Below are positions 43,985 to 51,929 of a stretch of DNA of 64,000 nucleotides, piece after piece (the stretch's first letter is position 1; each line of letters starts with the position of its first letter). The stretch lies in the NCBI GenBank assembly GCA_964276025.1, contig CAXYDD010000002.1, positions 310,001 to 374,000 of the forward strand, written 5' to 3'. Under the pieces are notes generated by a model, which did not search any database, was not told the DNA's origin, and worked only from the letters and a program-made list of their open reading frames with translations. Origin of the DNA: Porticoccus sp964276025 (GTDB lineage: Bacteria; Pseudomonadota; Gammaproteobacteria; Pseudomonadales; Porticoccaceae). The position numbers were made by a program, and so were the translations under genes.

Positions 43985-45070
43985 TTATTGAATAATCTTT
44001 CCATGTTCCACGTGGAACATTTTCATATTAAGATCTTCTTTTGGCCAACTATTTAAAAGGTCCTCTTTAAGTACACCAGTTACAAAAGTTTGTGCACCCA
44101 GGTCCCATAACAATTTACCTACTTTTTTTCGATGGAACAAATCTAACTCAGAAGGTAAATCGTCGATCAAATACAGGCACTGCTCTTCTGTTTTTTCATG
44201 GTACAAATAACCTTGGGCTATTTGCATTGCAGCAACCAAAATCTTCGATTGGCCCCTAGACAGCGTCTCATTTGCCGGTCTTTTATCAACGCTAATTCGT
44301 AAATCAGACCTTTGAGGCCCATGAGTAGTAGCTCTCATGTGTATATCCCTTTGTTGATCTGCTTCTAGTATATCTGATAATTTTTTATCCGTATCCCAAC
44401 CTGAATAATATTTGAAATCAAAGCTGCCCAAATCTGTAATCTCACTTAAAACCCAATTTATTTTTTCAATCAAACCTGCGAGATACAACTTACGATGTTT
44501 ATCAATTTCCTCTGCAAGACCCACAAATTCTACATTCCATGCTTTAAGTGATTCAAAATTTATTCTATCACACCGTAACAATGAATTCCGCTGCTTAAGG
44601 ACTCGTTTGAAGTTTTTTAATGCCCCTCTGTAAGAATGTTCCACGTGGAACAATCCCCAATCTAAATATTGTCGTCTAAATTGGGGGCCTCCCTCTAAAA
44701 GTCTAAATGAATCAGAATTGATGAGCAAAAGAGGCATTGTGTCTGCTAAAGATGAGGAGTTGTTAACCTTCTGGCCGTTCATTTTAAATTTAAAATCATT
44801 ATTGCGTGTTCTTGTGACACCTAAAGATATAGATATATTATTTTTATCAATTAGCCCAAACACTGTACATGAGTCTTCTGCTTCATTAATTACAGGATCT
44901 AATGTACGTGATCTGAACGATCTGCCGCGGCCAAGTACGTGTACCCCTTCGAGAAAGCTTGTTTTACCACTACCATTTTCACCAAAAAAGAAATTAGAAG
45001 TTGGGGACAAAGATACTTCATTGCTGGTTAGATTTCTTAGGCCGTGTATACCAATTTTTTTTAGGTACAT
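43985..45070 (-). CDS. recF: DNA replication and repair protein RecF
   Basis: SMC-like ATPase that helps load RecA at gaps. Its 361 residues have Walker A FFGENGSGKTSFLEG near residue 34, the ABC signature LSRGQSKILVAAMQIAQG and Walker B LYLIDDLPSELD. It lies 8 bp after dnaN. Two identical parS palindromes lie inside it, read as FHVEH in the protein: one near residue 140 (GLFHVEHSY) and one in the C-terminal tail (MFHVEHGK). Confidence 0.97.
   Translation of the reverse strand: MYLKKIGIHGLRNLTSNEVSLSPTSNFFFGENGSGKTSFLEGVHVLGRGRSFRSRTLDPVINEAEDSCTVFGLIDKNNISISLGVTRTRNNDFKFKMNGQKVNNSSSLADTMPLLLINSDSFRLLEGGPQFRRQYLDWGLFHVEHSYRGALKNFKRVLKQRNSLLRCDRINFESLKAWNVEFVGLAEEIDKHRKLYLAGLIEKINWVLSEITDLGSFDFKYYSGWDTDKKLSDILEADQQRDIHMRATTHGPQRSDLRISVDKRPANETLSRGQSKILVAAMQIAQGYLYHEKTEEQCLYLIDDLPSELDLFHRKKVGKLLWDLGAQTFVTGVLKEDLLNSWPKEDLNMKMFHVEHGKIIQ
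44004..44019. promoter_or_regulatory. parS centromere site 1, in recF tail
   Basis: TGTTCCACGTGGAACA is a perfect 16-bp palindrome matching the chromosomal parS family bound by ParB (consensus TGTTTCACGTGAAACA, with TTCC/GGAA variants common in gammaproteobacteria). parA and parB are encoded 11-12 kb away. It lies within the last recF codons and contributes the residues MFHVEH. Confidence 0.9.
44637..44652. promoter_or_regulatory. parS centromere site 2, within recF
   Basis: A second exact copy of TGTTCCACGTGGAACA, 633 bp from the first, inside the recF reading frame (residues LFHVEH). Two identical 16-bp palindromes in one gene cannot reasonably be chance, and clustered parS sites near the origin are the normal ParABS layout. 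Confidence 0.9.
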
Positions 45071-45078
45071 ATTTCAGG

Positions 45079-46176
45079 TTATAGGCGCATTGGCATAACA
45101 ACATATATAGAATTTGGACTCGATGGATCTTCGATTAACACACTACTGCCAGCATCGGAGAAAGTAAAACGTGCATCATCAGAAGTCAAAATGTTAAGAA
45201 TATCAATTATATAGCTAACATTAAACCCGAGCTCAAGGTCATCATGATCATATTTGACGGTTACCTCTTCTCTAGCTTCTTCTTGCTGATTTGTAGCCAG
45301 GAGTGTCAAAAGCCCTTTTTGAACTATTAACTTAACGCCTCGATATTTTTCATTAGATAAGATAGCTGCTCGACTGAAGCCACTTTGTAAATCGGTTCGT
45401 GAGCCTACCATCTGTTTATCGCCATCTTTTGGAATAACCTGGTCATAATCGGGATAAGCGCCGTCGACTAGTTTAGAAGTAAAGCGAAAACCGTCAGTAA
45501 TCACCTTCATGTGATTGTCGCTTAGTGTTATTGAAGCGGTTCCGTTGTCAGGTAGCAATCTAGAAAGCTCAATAACAGCCTTTCTTGGTATTATCGCTTG
45601 GGTTTTTTCGCCATTAAGTTCTATTTTTCCAGAATCCATCATAGCTAATCTATGTCCATCTGTGGCTACTGTTCTAACCCTGTTTTCATCCAACTCTAAC
45701 AACATACCATTCAAATAGTAACGTACATCTTGCTGGGCCATCGCAAAAGATGTACGGCTAATTAGGTTATTTATCTCTATATTACTGATTTTGAAGGATT
45801 TACCAGAATTTCCTTCATCTATACTTGGAAATTCATTAGCGGGAAGTGAAGAAAGTGTGAACCTGCTTCGACCGCTTATGATCTGAACTTTACCATCTTT
45901 TTCATTAAATGTTATATCTGTTGATTCTGGCAAGGACCGGCATATATCCATTAATTTACGTGCGGGTACGGTTATTTCTCCGTCAACCTCTGGATCTTTG
46001 AGCATTACATGACCAACAATTTCAACTTCAAGGTCTGTTCCTGTCATAGACAGACAGTTATCCTTTAATGCTATTAAAACATTAGATAGTATTGGTAGTG
46101 TCTGCCTTCTTTCAACAACACCAACAACTAGCTGAAGAGGCTGAAGTAAATCATCACGGGAAATTTTGAATTTCAT
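45079..46176 (-). CDS. dnaN: DNA polymerase III beta sliding clamp
   Basis: Processivity clamp. The 365 residues form three similar domains. It begins MKFKISRDDLLQPLQLVVGVVERR-like (LQLVVGVVERRQTLPILSNV), has YYLNGMLLELDENRVRTVATDGHRLA in the middle (in part RTVATDGHRLAM), and ends with YVVMPMRL, the usual clamp C-terminus. It is 53 bp after dnaA and 8 bp before recF in one likely operon. Confidence 0.99.
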   Translation of the reverse strand: MKFKISRDDLLQPLQLVVGVVERRQTLPILSNVLIALKDNCLSMTGTDLEVEIVGHVMLKDPEVDGEITVPARKLMDICRSLPESTDITFNEKDGKVQIISGRSRFTLSSLPANEFPSIDEGNSGKSFKISNIEINNLISRTSFAMAQQDVRYYLNGMLLELDENRVRTVATDGHRLAMMDSGKIELNGEKTQAIIPRKAVIELSRLLPDNGTASITLSDNHMKVITDGFRFTSKLVDGAYPDYDQVIPKDGDKQMVGSRTDLQSGFSRAAILSNEKYRGVKLIVQKGLLTLLATNQQEEAREEVTVKYDHDDLELGFNVSYIIDILNILTSDDARFTFSDAGSSVLIEDPSSPNSIYVVMPMRL

Positions 46177-46229
46177 TCACTAATAATCCAATTTAAAGTT
46201 TGATATTTCCGCCTTAACGGTGGAATCTT

Positions 46230-47648
46230 TTATGTAGTCAAGGCTCGTAATAAATGTTTCATGTCATCCTGCATATCTAGGCTTTCTTCTTCGAGTTCTT
46301 TAATTTTTCTACATGCGTGCAATACAGTAGTATGATCACGACCTCCGAAAGCTTCTCCGATTTCAGGCAAACTATGATTGGTCAATGTTTTAGCAAGGGC
46401 CATTGCTACTTGCCTGGGTCTTGCTATTGACCTGCTGCGTCTTTTGGATAAAAGCTCAGACATTTTTAACTTATAATATTCAGAGACTACTCTTTGTATG
46501 TTATCAATGGTTACCAGTCTGTCCTGTATGGCAAGTAGATCTTTTAAAGACTCACGTATCAGATCAACATTAATTGGACTACCTGTGAAGTGAGCGCTTG
46601 CTATCACCCTTTTTAGCGCACCCTCGAGCTCTCGGACATTAGACCGAATTCTTTGTGCAATAAAGAAAGCTTCTTCTGTTGGTAAATTGACGCGCGCTTG
46701 TGTGGCTTTTTTTATCAAAATTGCAGCTCTAGTCTCTAATTCTGGTGGTTCCACCGCAACAGTAAGCCCCCATCCAAAACGAGATTTTAGGCGCTCCTCT
46801 AAACCATCAATCTCTTTTGGATAACGGTCACAAGTTAATATCATTTGTTTGCCACCCTCCAGCAGAGCGTTAAAAGTATGAAAAAACTCTTCCTGTGAGC
46901 GCTCTTTACCAGCAAAGAATTGCATATCATCGATCAGCAGAGCATCTACAGATCGATAAAATCTTTTAAAATCATTAATGGCATTCAGTTGCAATGCTTT
47001 AACCATATCCGCAACAAACCGCTCAGAATGCAAATATATAATTTTAGCATTTGGTTTTTGTCGTCGTAATTCATTGCCAACCGCATGCATTAAGTGTGTT
47101 TTACCTAAACCTACTGCACCATAAATAAATAAAGGGTTATAGGAACCGCCTGGATTTTCTGATATCTGTCGTGCTGCAGCTAAAGCTAGTTGATTAGATT
47201 TTCCTTCAACGAAAGAATCAAATGTAAAATTCGAATTAAGGTAGCTTTTGTGATTTAGGCTCCCCTCTCTAGTATCGCCTGTTCGTTCTGAAGGTATTTT
47301 TATAGAGGTCGTTGCAGGAAATGGTTTACTAGTAATAACTTGTGGTTGGGCTGCTGGTTTCTCGTCTGACCCAGGGGGATTCGATAGCTCAATTCCCAAA
47401 GATGACTCTACTTTAACGGTACAGCGTTCACCGCTTAGTTGCTGGAGTATTTCTGTAATACGTGAAATAAACTTATCTAGCACCCAGTCCCTTATGAAAC
47501 GGTTTGGTGCTAACAATAGTACGTCAGTATTTACCGAAATTTCGTCGATTGTGGCAAGCTTAAGGGGCTTTATCCAGGTTTTATACTGTTGTTTTGGTAG
47601 CTCTTCTTCGAGCAGACACAAACATTTTTTCCAGACGATTTGGGCCAA
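46230..47648 (-). CDS. dnaA: Chromosomal replication initiator DnaA
   Basis: Binds DnaA boxes and opens the origin. Its 472 residues comprise domain I (WKKCLCLLEEELPKQQYKTWIKPL region, key WIKPL), a linker, the AAA+ domain with NPLFIYGAVGLGKTHLMHAV and LLIDDMQFFAGKE, and the domain IV helix-turn-helix with GGRDHTTVLHACRKI. The start is TTG with AAGGGG 9 bp upstream. A TATACT lies 39-44 bp before the start, and a perfect DnaA box about 95 bp upstream suggests autoregulation. It points left, away from mnmE. Confidence 0.99.
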   Translation of the reverse strand: MAQIVWKKCLCLLEEELPKQQYKTWIKPLKLATIDEISVNTDVLLLAPNRFIRDWVLDKFISRITEILQQLSGERCTVKVESSLGIELSNPPGSDEKPAAQPQVITSKPFPATTSIKIPSERTGDTREGSLNHKSYLNSNFTFDSFVEGKSNQLALAAARQISENPGGSYNPLFIYGAVGLGKTHLMHAVGNELRRQKPNAKIIYLHSERFVADMVKALQLNAINDFKRFYRSVDALLIDDMQFFAGKERSQEEFFHTFNALLEGGKQMILTCDRYPKEIDGLEERLKSRFGWGLTVAVEPPELETRAAILIKKATQARVNLPTEEAFFIAQRIRSNVRELEGALKRVIASAHFTGSPINVDLIRESLKDLLAIQDRLVTIDNIQRVVSEYYKLKMSELLSKRRSRSIARPRQVAMALAKTLTNHSLPEIGEAFGGRDHTTVLHACRKIKELEEESLDMQDDMKHLLRALTT

Positions 47649-48002
47649 GCTTTATTACCCCTTAAGAACAATTAAAATGAAGACTGAGTATAAAAAAATT
47701 AATCATTTTTCAGGTTCTAGTCTAGCCACAAATAGTAGAGTTATCCACAACTTTTATTAAAAAAATTAAAAGACTTAAAACAAATAATAGCGTTTTAAAA
47801 CAACAACTTATAAAATGTGGTAAACTGTATTTATAGACAGCTTATTTCCTCAAAATATTGGTCTTTATGAGTGTAAGCTGTGGATAAGATGTTGATAATT
47901 TGACTATTATTTGTGGATTAATTGGGGATTACTCATAAATACTAAAAGTCTTTATTGACCAAAACTCATAGAATAAATTTATGACTTAAAATCATTTTAT
48001 GG
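47649..48002. other. dnaA-mnmE intergenic region, candidate origin part A
   Basis: This 354-bp noncoding stretch is strongly AT-rich, especially 47750-47815. It contains two perfect DnaA boxes, TTATCCACA at 47741-47749 on the plus strand and at 47879-47887 on the minus strand. A one-mismatch box, TAATCCACA, is at 47912-47920 on the minus strand. The gap upstream of dnaA is the usual site of oriC in Pseudomonas relatives, where rpmH rather than mnmE is on the other side. It also holds the dnaA promoter. No gene is visible in it. Confidence 0.65.
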
Positions 48003-49370
48003 TCACTTTCCAATGCAGAAACTTCCAAATATTTCTCCTAACAAATCATCGCTACTAAAGGTACCGGTTATAGACGATAAACATTTCTGTGCATGACGCA
48101 AGTCTTCAGCCAGCAGCTCACCCGCTGCTGATTCTAACAGTTGTTCTTTTCCTGATATTAAGTAGTTTTCTGTGTTTCTTAACGCTTCAATATGTCGACG
48201 TCGCGCTAAAAAAGAGCCTTCATTAGTTCCTGTATAACCCATACAACTTTTTAGATGGTCGCTAAGTGACCCTATGCCGTCATGATATTTTGCAGAAAGA
48301 GTAATTATCGTGTGTTTATCCAGCTTAATGCCCGAAGGTAGGGCGGATATATCGGATTTACTTAGTACATACGTAACGTTATTTCTCGTAGGGTGGCGAC
48401 TAAAGTACTCTGGCCAATTCTCTTTTATATTCAAAGAGTACTGCGAGGTGGAATCTATTACATATAAAACTCTATCAGCTTGATCAATCTCGTCCCAGGC
48501 TCTCTTAATCCCCTCTTGTTCTATGGGGCTTTTTGTTTCATGAAGCCCGGCAGTATCGATGATATGCAGAGGCATACCATCGAGGTGAATGTGTTCTCTA
48601 AGTACGTCTCTTGTGGTACCGGCTACATCTGAGACAATTGCACTGTCTTTTCTTGAGAGAGCATTTAAAAGGCTTGACTTGCCTGCATTGGGTTTCCCGG
48701 CTATTACTACTGACATACCCTCTGAAATTAATGAGCCCTGGTAGGCTTTCTCTTTAATTTCTTTGAGCAAACTAAGCAAAGATTCAAGATCGACAGCTAT
48801 TTTTGGATCGGCTAGAAAATTAATTTCTTCTTCTGGGAAATCTATTGCAGCCTCAACATAAACTCGCAAACCTATAAGACCTTCCAGTAAGATGCCGATT
48901 TGCTTGGAAAATTCTCCTTGCAATGATCTTACAGCACATCTTGCAGCCTGCTCTGAAGATGCACATATCAAGTCGGAAATAGCCTCAGCTTGCGTTAAAT
49001 CTATTTTATTATTGAGAAACGCACGTTCAGAAAACTCCCCTGCACGAGCTAAGCGAGCACCTAACTGAAGGCTACGCTTTAACAACAGATCCATTACAGC
49101 CGGGCCGCCGTGGCCATGCAGCTCCAAAACCTCCTCTCCAGTAAATGAGTGTGGAGCAGGAAAATAAATAGCTATACCTTTATCTATAGTTATTTTTTCT
49201 TCGTCCAAGAAAGTTGTATATACCGCAGACCTTGGTTTAAGTTTTTTAGATATAAATTTTGATAAAAAAAGTGAAAGGTTCGAGCCAGAAATACGCAATA
49301 TTGAAACCCCGCCCCTTCCAGGTGGAGTCGCGATGGCAGATATATTGTCAGTATCAGTATTTACACTCAT
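48003..49370 (-). CDS. mnmE: tRNA modification GTPase MnmE
   Basis: With MnmG installs the cmnm5 group on wobble uridine of several tRNAs. The 455 residues comprise the N-terminal folate-binding domain (DNISAIATPPGRGGVSILRIS, in part AIATPPGRGGVSILR), the helical domain, an inserted G domain (GKPNAGKSSLLNAL, DVAGTTRD, DTAGLHE) and the C-terminal catalytic CIGK. Its 3' end faces dnaA. Usually mnmE is followed directly by mnmG on the same strand; here mnmG is 3 kb away and divergent. Confidence 0.98.
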   Translation of the reverse strand: MSVNTDTDNISAIATPPGRGGVSILRISGSNLSLFLSKFISKKLKPRSAVYTTFLDEEKITIDKGIAIYFPAPHSFTGEEVLELHGHGGPAVMDLLLKRSLQLGARLARAGEFSERAFLNNKIDLTQAEAISDLICASSEQAARCAVRSLQGEFSKQIGILLEGLIGLRVYVEAAIDFPEEEINFLADPKIAVDLESLLSLLKEIKEKAYQGSLISEGMSVVIAGKPNAGKSSLLNALSRKDSAIVSDVAGTTRDVLREHIHLDGMPLHIIDTAGLHETKSPIEQEGIKRAWDEIDQADRVLYVIDSTSQYSLNIKENWPEYFSRHPTRNNVTYVLSKSDISALPSGIKLDKHTIITLSAKYHDGIGSLSDHLKSCMGYTGTNEGSFLARRRHIEALRNTENYLISGKEQLLESAAGELLAEDLRHAQKCLSSITGTFSSDDLLGEIFGSFCIGK

Positions 49371-49430
49371 TCATAATCTCAAGTGTCCGCATAAATAATA
49401 TATTTTCTTGTTGTAAATGTTTTTTTGGTT

Positions 49431-51107
49431 TTAGGCGTTCTCTATTCTGCGAGTAATAACCCACTGTTGGAGAATCGAAAGACAATTGTTTATTGTCCAA
49501 TAAAGCACTAGCCCTGCAGGAAAAAATAAGAAAAAGAAAGTAAATGCTATGGGCATGATTTTCATTACTTTGGCTTGAATTGGATCTGGAGGTGTCGGAT
49601 TAAGTTGCATTTGTATAAACATACTTGCTCCCATAATTAAAGGGAGAACGAAAAACGGATCTTTGACAGAAAGGTCATTAATCCAAAGAACCCAAGGTGC
49701 GTGCCTTAGCTCAACGCTTTCCATCAACACCCAATATAGTGCTATAAAAACTGGCATTTGTACCAGTATAGGCAAACAACCACCCATTGGGTTTACCTTT
49801 TCTCTCTTGTACAAGTTCATAGTTTCTTGTGACATTTTTTGTCTATCATCTCCATAAAGTTCTTTCAGACGAAGCATTTCCGGTTGTAGTTTGCGCATAT
49901 TTGCCATGGAGGTGTAACTTTTCGCTGATAATTGAAAAAAAGCTGCTTTTATCAAAAGCGTTAACATGATTATAGACCAGCCCCAGTTTCCAAAAACCTG
50001 GTGCAATTGATACAGAACCCAAAAGAGTGGCTTTGCAATCATCCACAACCATCCATAATCGATGGTTAAATCGAGATATGGTGAAATTTCTTCGAGACGG
50101 TATTGATCCTTAGGACCGGTATAAAAACCTGCTGTGAGTTGGGTTTTCTCTCCAGGGCTCAGTTTAACCTGGGGCGACGTAAAGCCCATGATGTAAAAAT
50201 CTTGGTTGCTAATTTTTCTTATATTAAAGTTATTTCGAATCTTTTGGTCAGGCACCCAAGCGCTTACAAAATAATGTTGAACCATTGCCACCCAGCCACC
50301 TGTAACAGTATCTTTGAAGGTTTCATTGCTAATTTTAGCAAAATCTAGTTTTTGATAGTTTTTTTCATTAGTGGTTAACGCTGCGCCAAGGAAGGGTTGC
50401 ATTCCCATAGCTGTTACATTGGTTGGGTTATGACTATCTCTTTTTATCTGACCGTAAAGTCCAGCCTCCCAAGGAGAAGTGCTTTGATTATCAATTTGAT
50501 ATTCGAGATTGATTAAGTAGTCTTTTCTTTTAAACGTAAACTGCTTAACAATCTGAACCCCCTCTTGTTCAAGAATTAAGCGAACGGCAAGTTTGTCCTG
50601 GCTTTCGGATAGCTGATATTCGCTGGCGCTTGTTTTGAATGTTGGTCTTCCTTTTTTTGTATCTGTTCCGTTGACACCTATCAGGCCGCTTTGAGCTAGA
50701 AAAGTTGATCCTTTTGCTCTATTTAATAAAATAAACGGTGTATCCTTGTCTGTGATATTTTGTAGGTGCTCCAGAAGCTCAACTCTGACAATATCACCTC
50801 CATGGGTGTCGATATGAACTCTGAGGACATCTGTAGTAACAACAACTAATCGTTTATTAGTATCAACATCATCGGTTGGTGTTTTTTTTGTGACTAATGT
50901 ATCTGCCCGTGGAGAATCCATAGGAATATCCTCCACCAGCTCTTCAGCTTGTGTTACGTTGGTTGCCGAAATTTCGGGGACTACCAGTTGGTTTGATTGG
51001 TCTACCAAAATAGGGTTTCTTTTGGACTGGAAGCCATCCCACTCAAGAAATAGCATATACAGAACAACCAACATACCACCAATAAGAAAAGAACGTTGCC
51101 AATCCAT
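49431..51107 (-). CDS. yidC: Membrane protein insertase YidC
   Basis: Inserts proteins into the inner membrane alone or with Sec. It has 558 residues, the long Gram-negative form. A first helix lies at about 7-21, followed by a periplasmic beta domain to about residue 345. The conserved membrane core includes NWGWSIIMLTLLIKAAFFQLS (in part GWSIIMLTLLIKAAFFQ), YTSMANMRKLQPEM, YKREKVNPMGGCLPILVQMPVF and FPAGLVLYWTINNCLSILQQ. It is 2 bp after yidD and upstream of mnmE. Confidence 0.98.
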   Translation of the reverse strand: MDWQRSFLIGGMLVVLYMLFLEWDGFQSKRNPILVDQSNQLVVPEISATNVTQAEELVEDIPMDSPRADTLVTKKTPTDDVDTNKRLVVVTTDVLRVHIDTHGGDIVRVELLEHLQNITDKDTPFILLNRAKGSTFLAQSGLIGVNGTDTKKGRPTFKTSASEYQLSESQDKLAVRLILEQEGVQIVKQFTFKRKDYLINLEYQIDNQSTSPWEAGLYGQIKRDSHNPTNVTAMGMQPFLGAALTTNEKNYQKLDFAKISNETFKDTVTGGWVAMVQHYFVSAWVPDQKIRNNFNIRKISNQDFYIMGFTSPQVKLSPGEKTQLTAGFYTGPKDQYRLEEISPYLDLTIDYGWLWMIAKPLFWVLYQLHQVFGNWGWSIIMLTLLIKAAFFQLSAKSYTSMANMRKLQPEMLRLKELYGDDRQKMSQETMNLYKREKVNPMGGCLPILVQMPVFIALYWVLMESVELRHAPWVLWINDLSVKDPFFVLPLIMGASMFIQMQLNPTPPDPIQAKVMKIMPIAFTFFFLFFPAGLVLYWTINNCLSILQQWVITRRIENA

Positions 51108-51109
51108 AT

Positions 51110-51361
51110 TTATTGTTTCCTATTTTTTTTGTCTAACTGAGGTACAGGATCATAGCCGCCAGATCTAAAGGGGTGGCATTTCATGAGGCGACAACACAAA
51201 AGATATGTTCCCTTACAAACCCCGTGTGTTTCAATAGCCTCTTCTGCATAAGAAGAACAGCTTGGATAATATCTACAGTTGTTGCCCATCCATGGGCTCA
51301 ATAGAAACCTATAAAGCCTTATGGGAAAGATATACATTTTTTTTAGTAAAGTTTTGATCAT
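51110..51361 (-). CDS. yidD: YidD membrane protein insertion efficiency factor
   Basis: A small 83-residue UPF0161 protein thought to assist YidC-dependent insertion. It shows the family signature GNNCRYYPSCSSYAEEAIETHG and later CHPFRSGGYDPVP, plus an amphipathic N-terminus. It overlaps rnpA by four bases (ATGA), which indicates coupled translation, and abuts yidC. Confidence 0.96.
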   Translation of the reverse strand: MIKTLLKKMYIFPIRLYRFLLSPWMGNNCRYYPSCSSYAEEAIETHGVCKGTYLLCCRLMKCHPFRSGGYDPVPQLDKKNRKQ

Positions 51362-51723
51362 AAGGTGTTCTGTATTTTATTTTTTAGTTGATCCAAACCC
51401 AGAGAGATTGTCCTTGATTGATCTTTAAATGATAGTTTACCCATACCTCTCCGAACAAGAAATATTATATCTAAAGCAACAAGATTTTGTTGATCAAGAC
51501 GAAAAGACGATCTTATTACCCTTTTTACTCTGTTCCGAGCAACAGAAAGTCGTATATTTTTTTTTGCAACAATCATTCCAAGTCTTGGGTGTTTAAGTTT
51601 GTTTTGGTGGGCCAGCAATAAAAAACATGAGTTAGATACTTTAAATTGTGTTTTCTCAAAAACGCGCTGAAACGATCGTGCGTTTAGTAATCGTTTTTTC
51701 TTCTCGAAATTATAATTGGACAT
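51358..51723 (-). CDS. rnpA: Ribonuclease P protein component
   Basis: Protein cofactor for RNase P RNA in 5' tRNA maturation. It has 121 residues, with KKRLLNARSFQRVF at the N-terminus, GMIVAKKNIRLSVARNRVKRVIRSSFR carrying the RNR box (RNRVKRVIR), and a basic composition overall. The ribosome site is weak. It lies 71 bp after rpmH, with an 11-bp inverted repeat in between. Confidence 0.96.
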   Translation of the reverse strand: MSNYNFEKKKRLLNARSFQRVFEKTQFKVSNSCFLLLAHQNKLKHPRLGMIVAKKNIRLSVARNRVKRVIRSSFRLDQQNLVALDIIFLVRRGMGKLSFKDQSRTISLGLDQLKNKIQNTL

Positions 51724-51743
51724 ATTGAATGTTAACGATATGT

Positions 51744-51790
51744 TTGTTTAAAGCGCGATAACTCAAAAAATGAGTGTGGGCTTTAAACAA
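51744..51790 (-). repeat. 11-bp perfect inverted repeat between rpmH and rnpA
   Basis: TTGTTTAAAGC (51744-51754) and GCTTTAAACAA (51780-51790) are exact reverse complements with a 25-nt loop, filling most of the rpmH-rnpA spacer. There is no T-tract. It may be a processing or partial termination signal that lets L34 greatly exceed the RNase P protein from one transcript. Confidence 0.55.
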
Positions 51791-51794
51791 TAGA

Positions 51795-51929
51795 TTAAGA
51801 TGCGAGGCTTTTGCGGCCCTTAGCTCGACGACGATTAATGACTGCCCTGCCGGCTTTTGTGGCCATTCGCGAACGAAATCCATGGGTTCTTTTTTGTTTA
51901 AGTACGCTGGGTTGAAATGTTCTTTTCAT
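51795..51929 (-). CDS. rpmH: 50S ribosomal protein L34
   Basis: Read by hand because of its size: 44 residues, beginning MKRTFQPSVLKQKRTHGF and containing RMATKAGRAVINRRRAKGRK, which is a textbook L34. The ATG at 51929 has GGAAG 8 bp upstream. It heads the rpmH-rnpA-yidD-yidC-mnmE block. In most gammaproteobacteria it is divergent from dnaA; here it faces mnmG. Confidence 0.98.
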   Translation of the reverse strand: MKRTFQPSVLKQKRTHGFRSRMATKAGRAVINRRRAKGRKSLAS

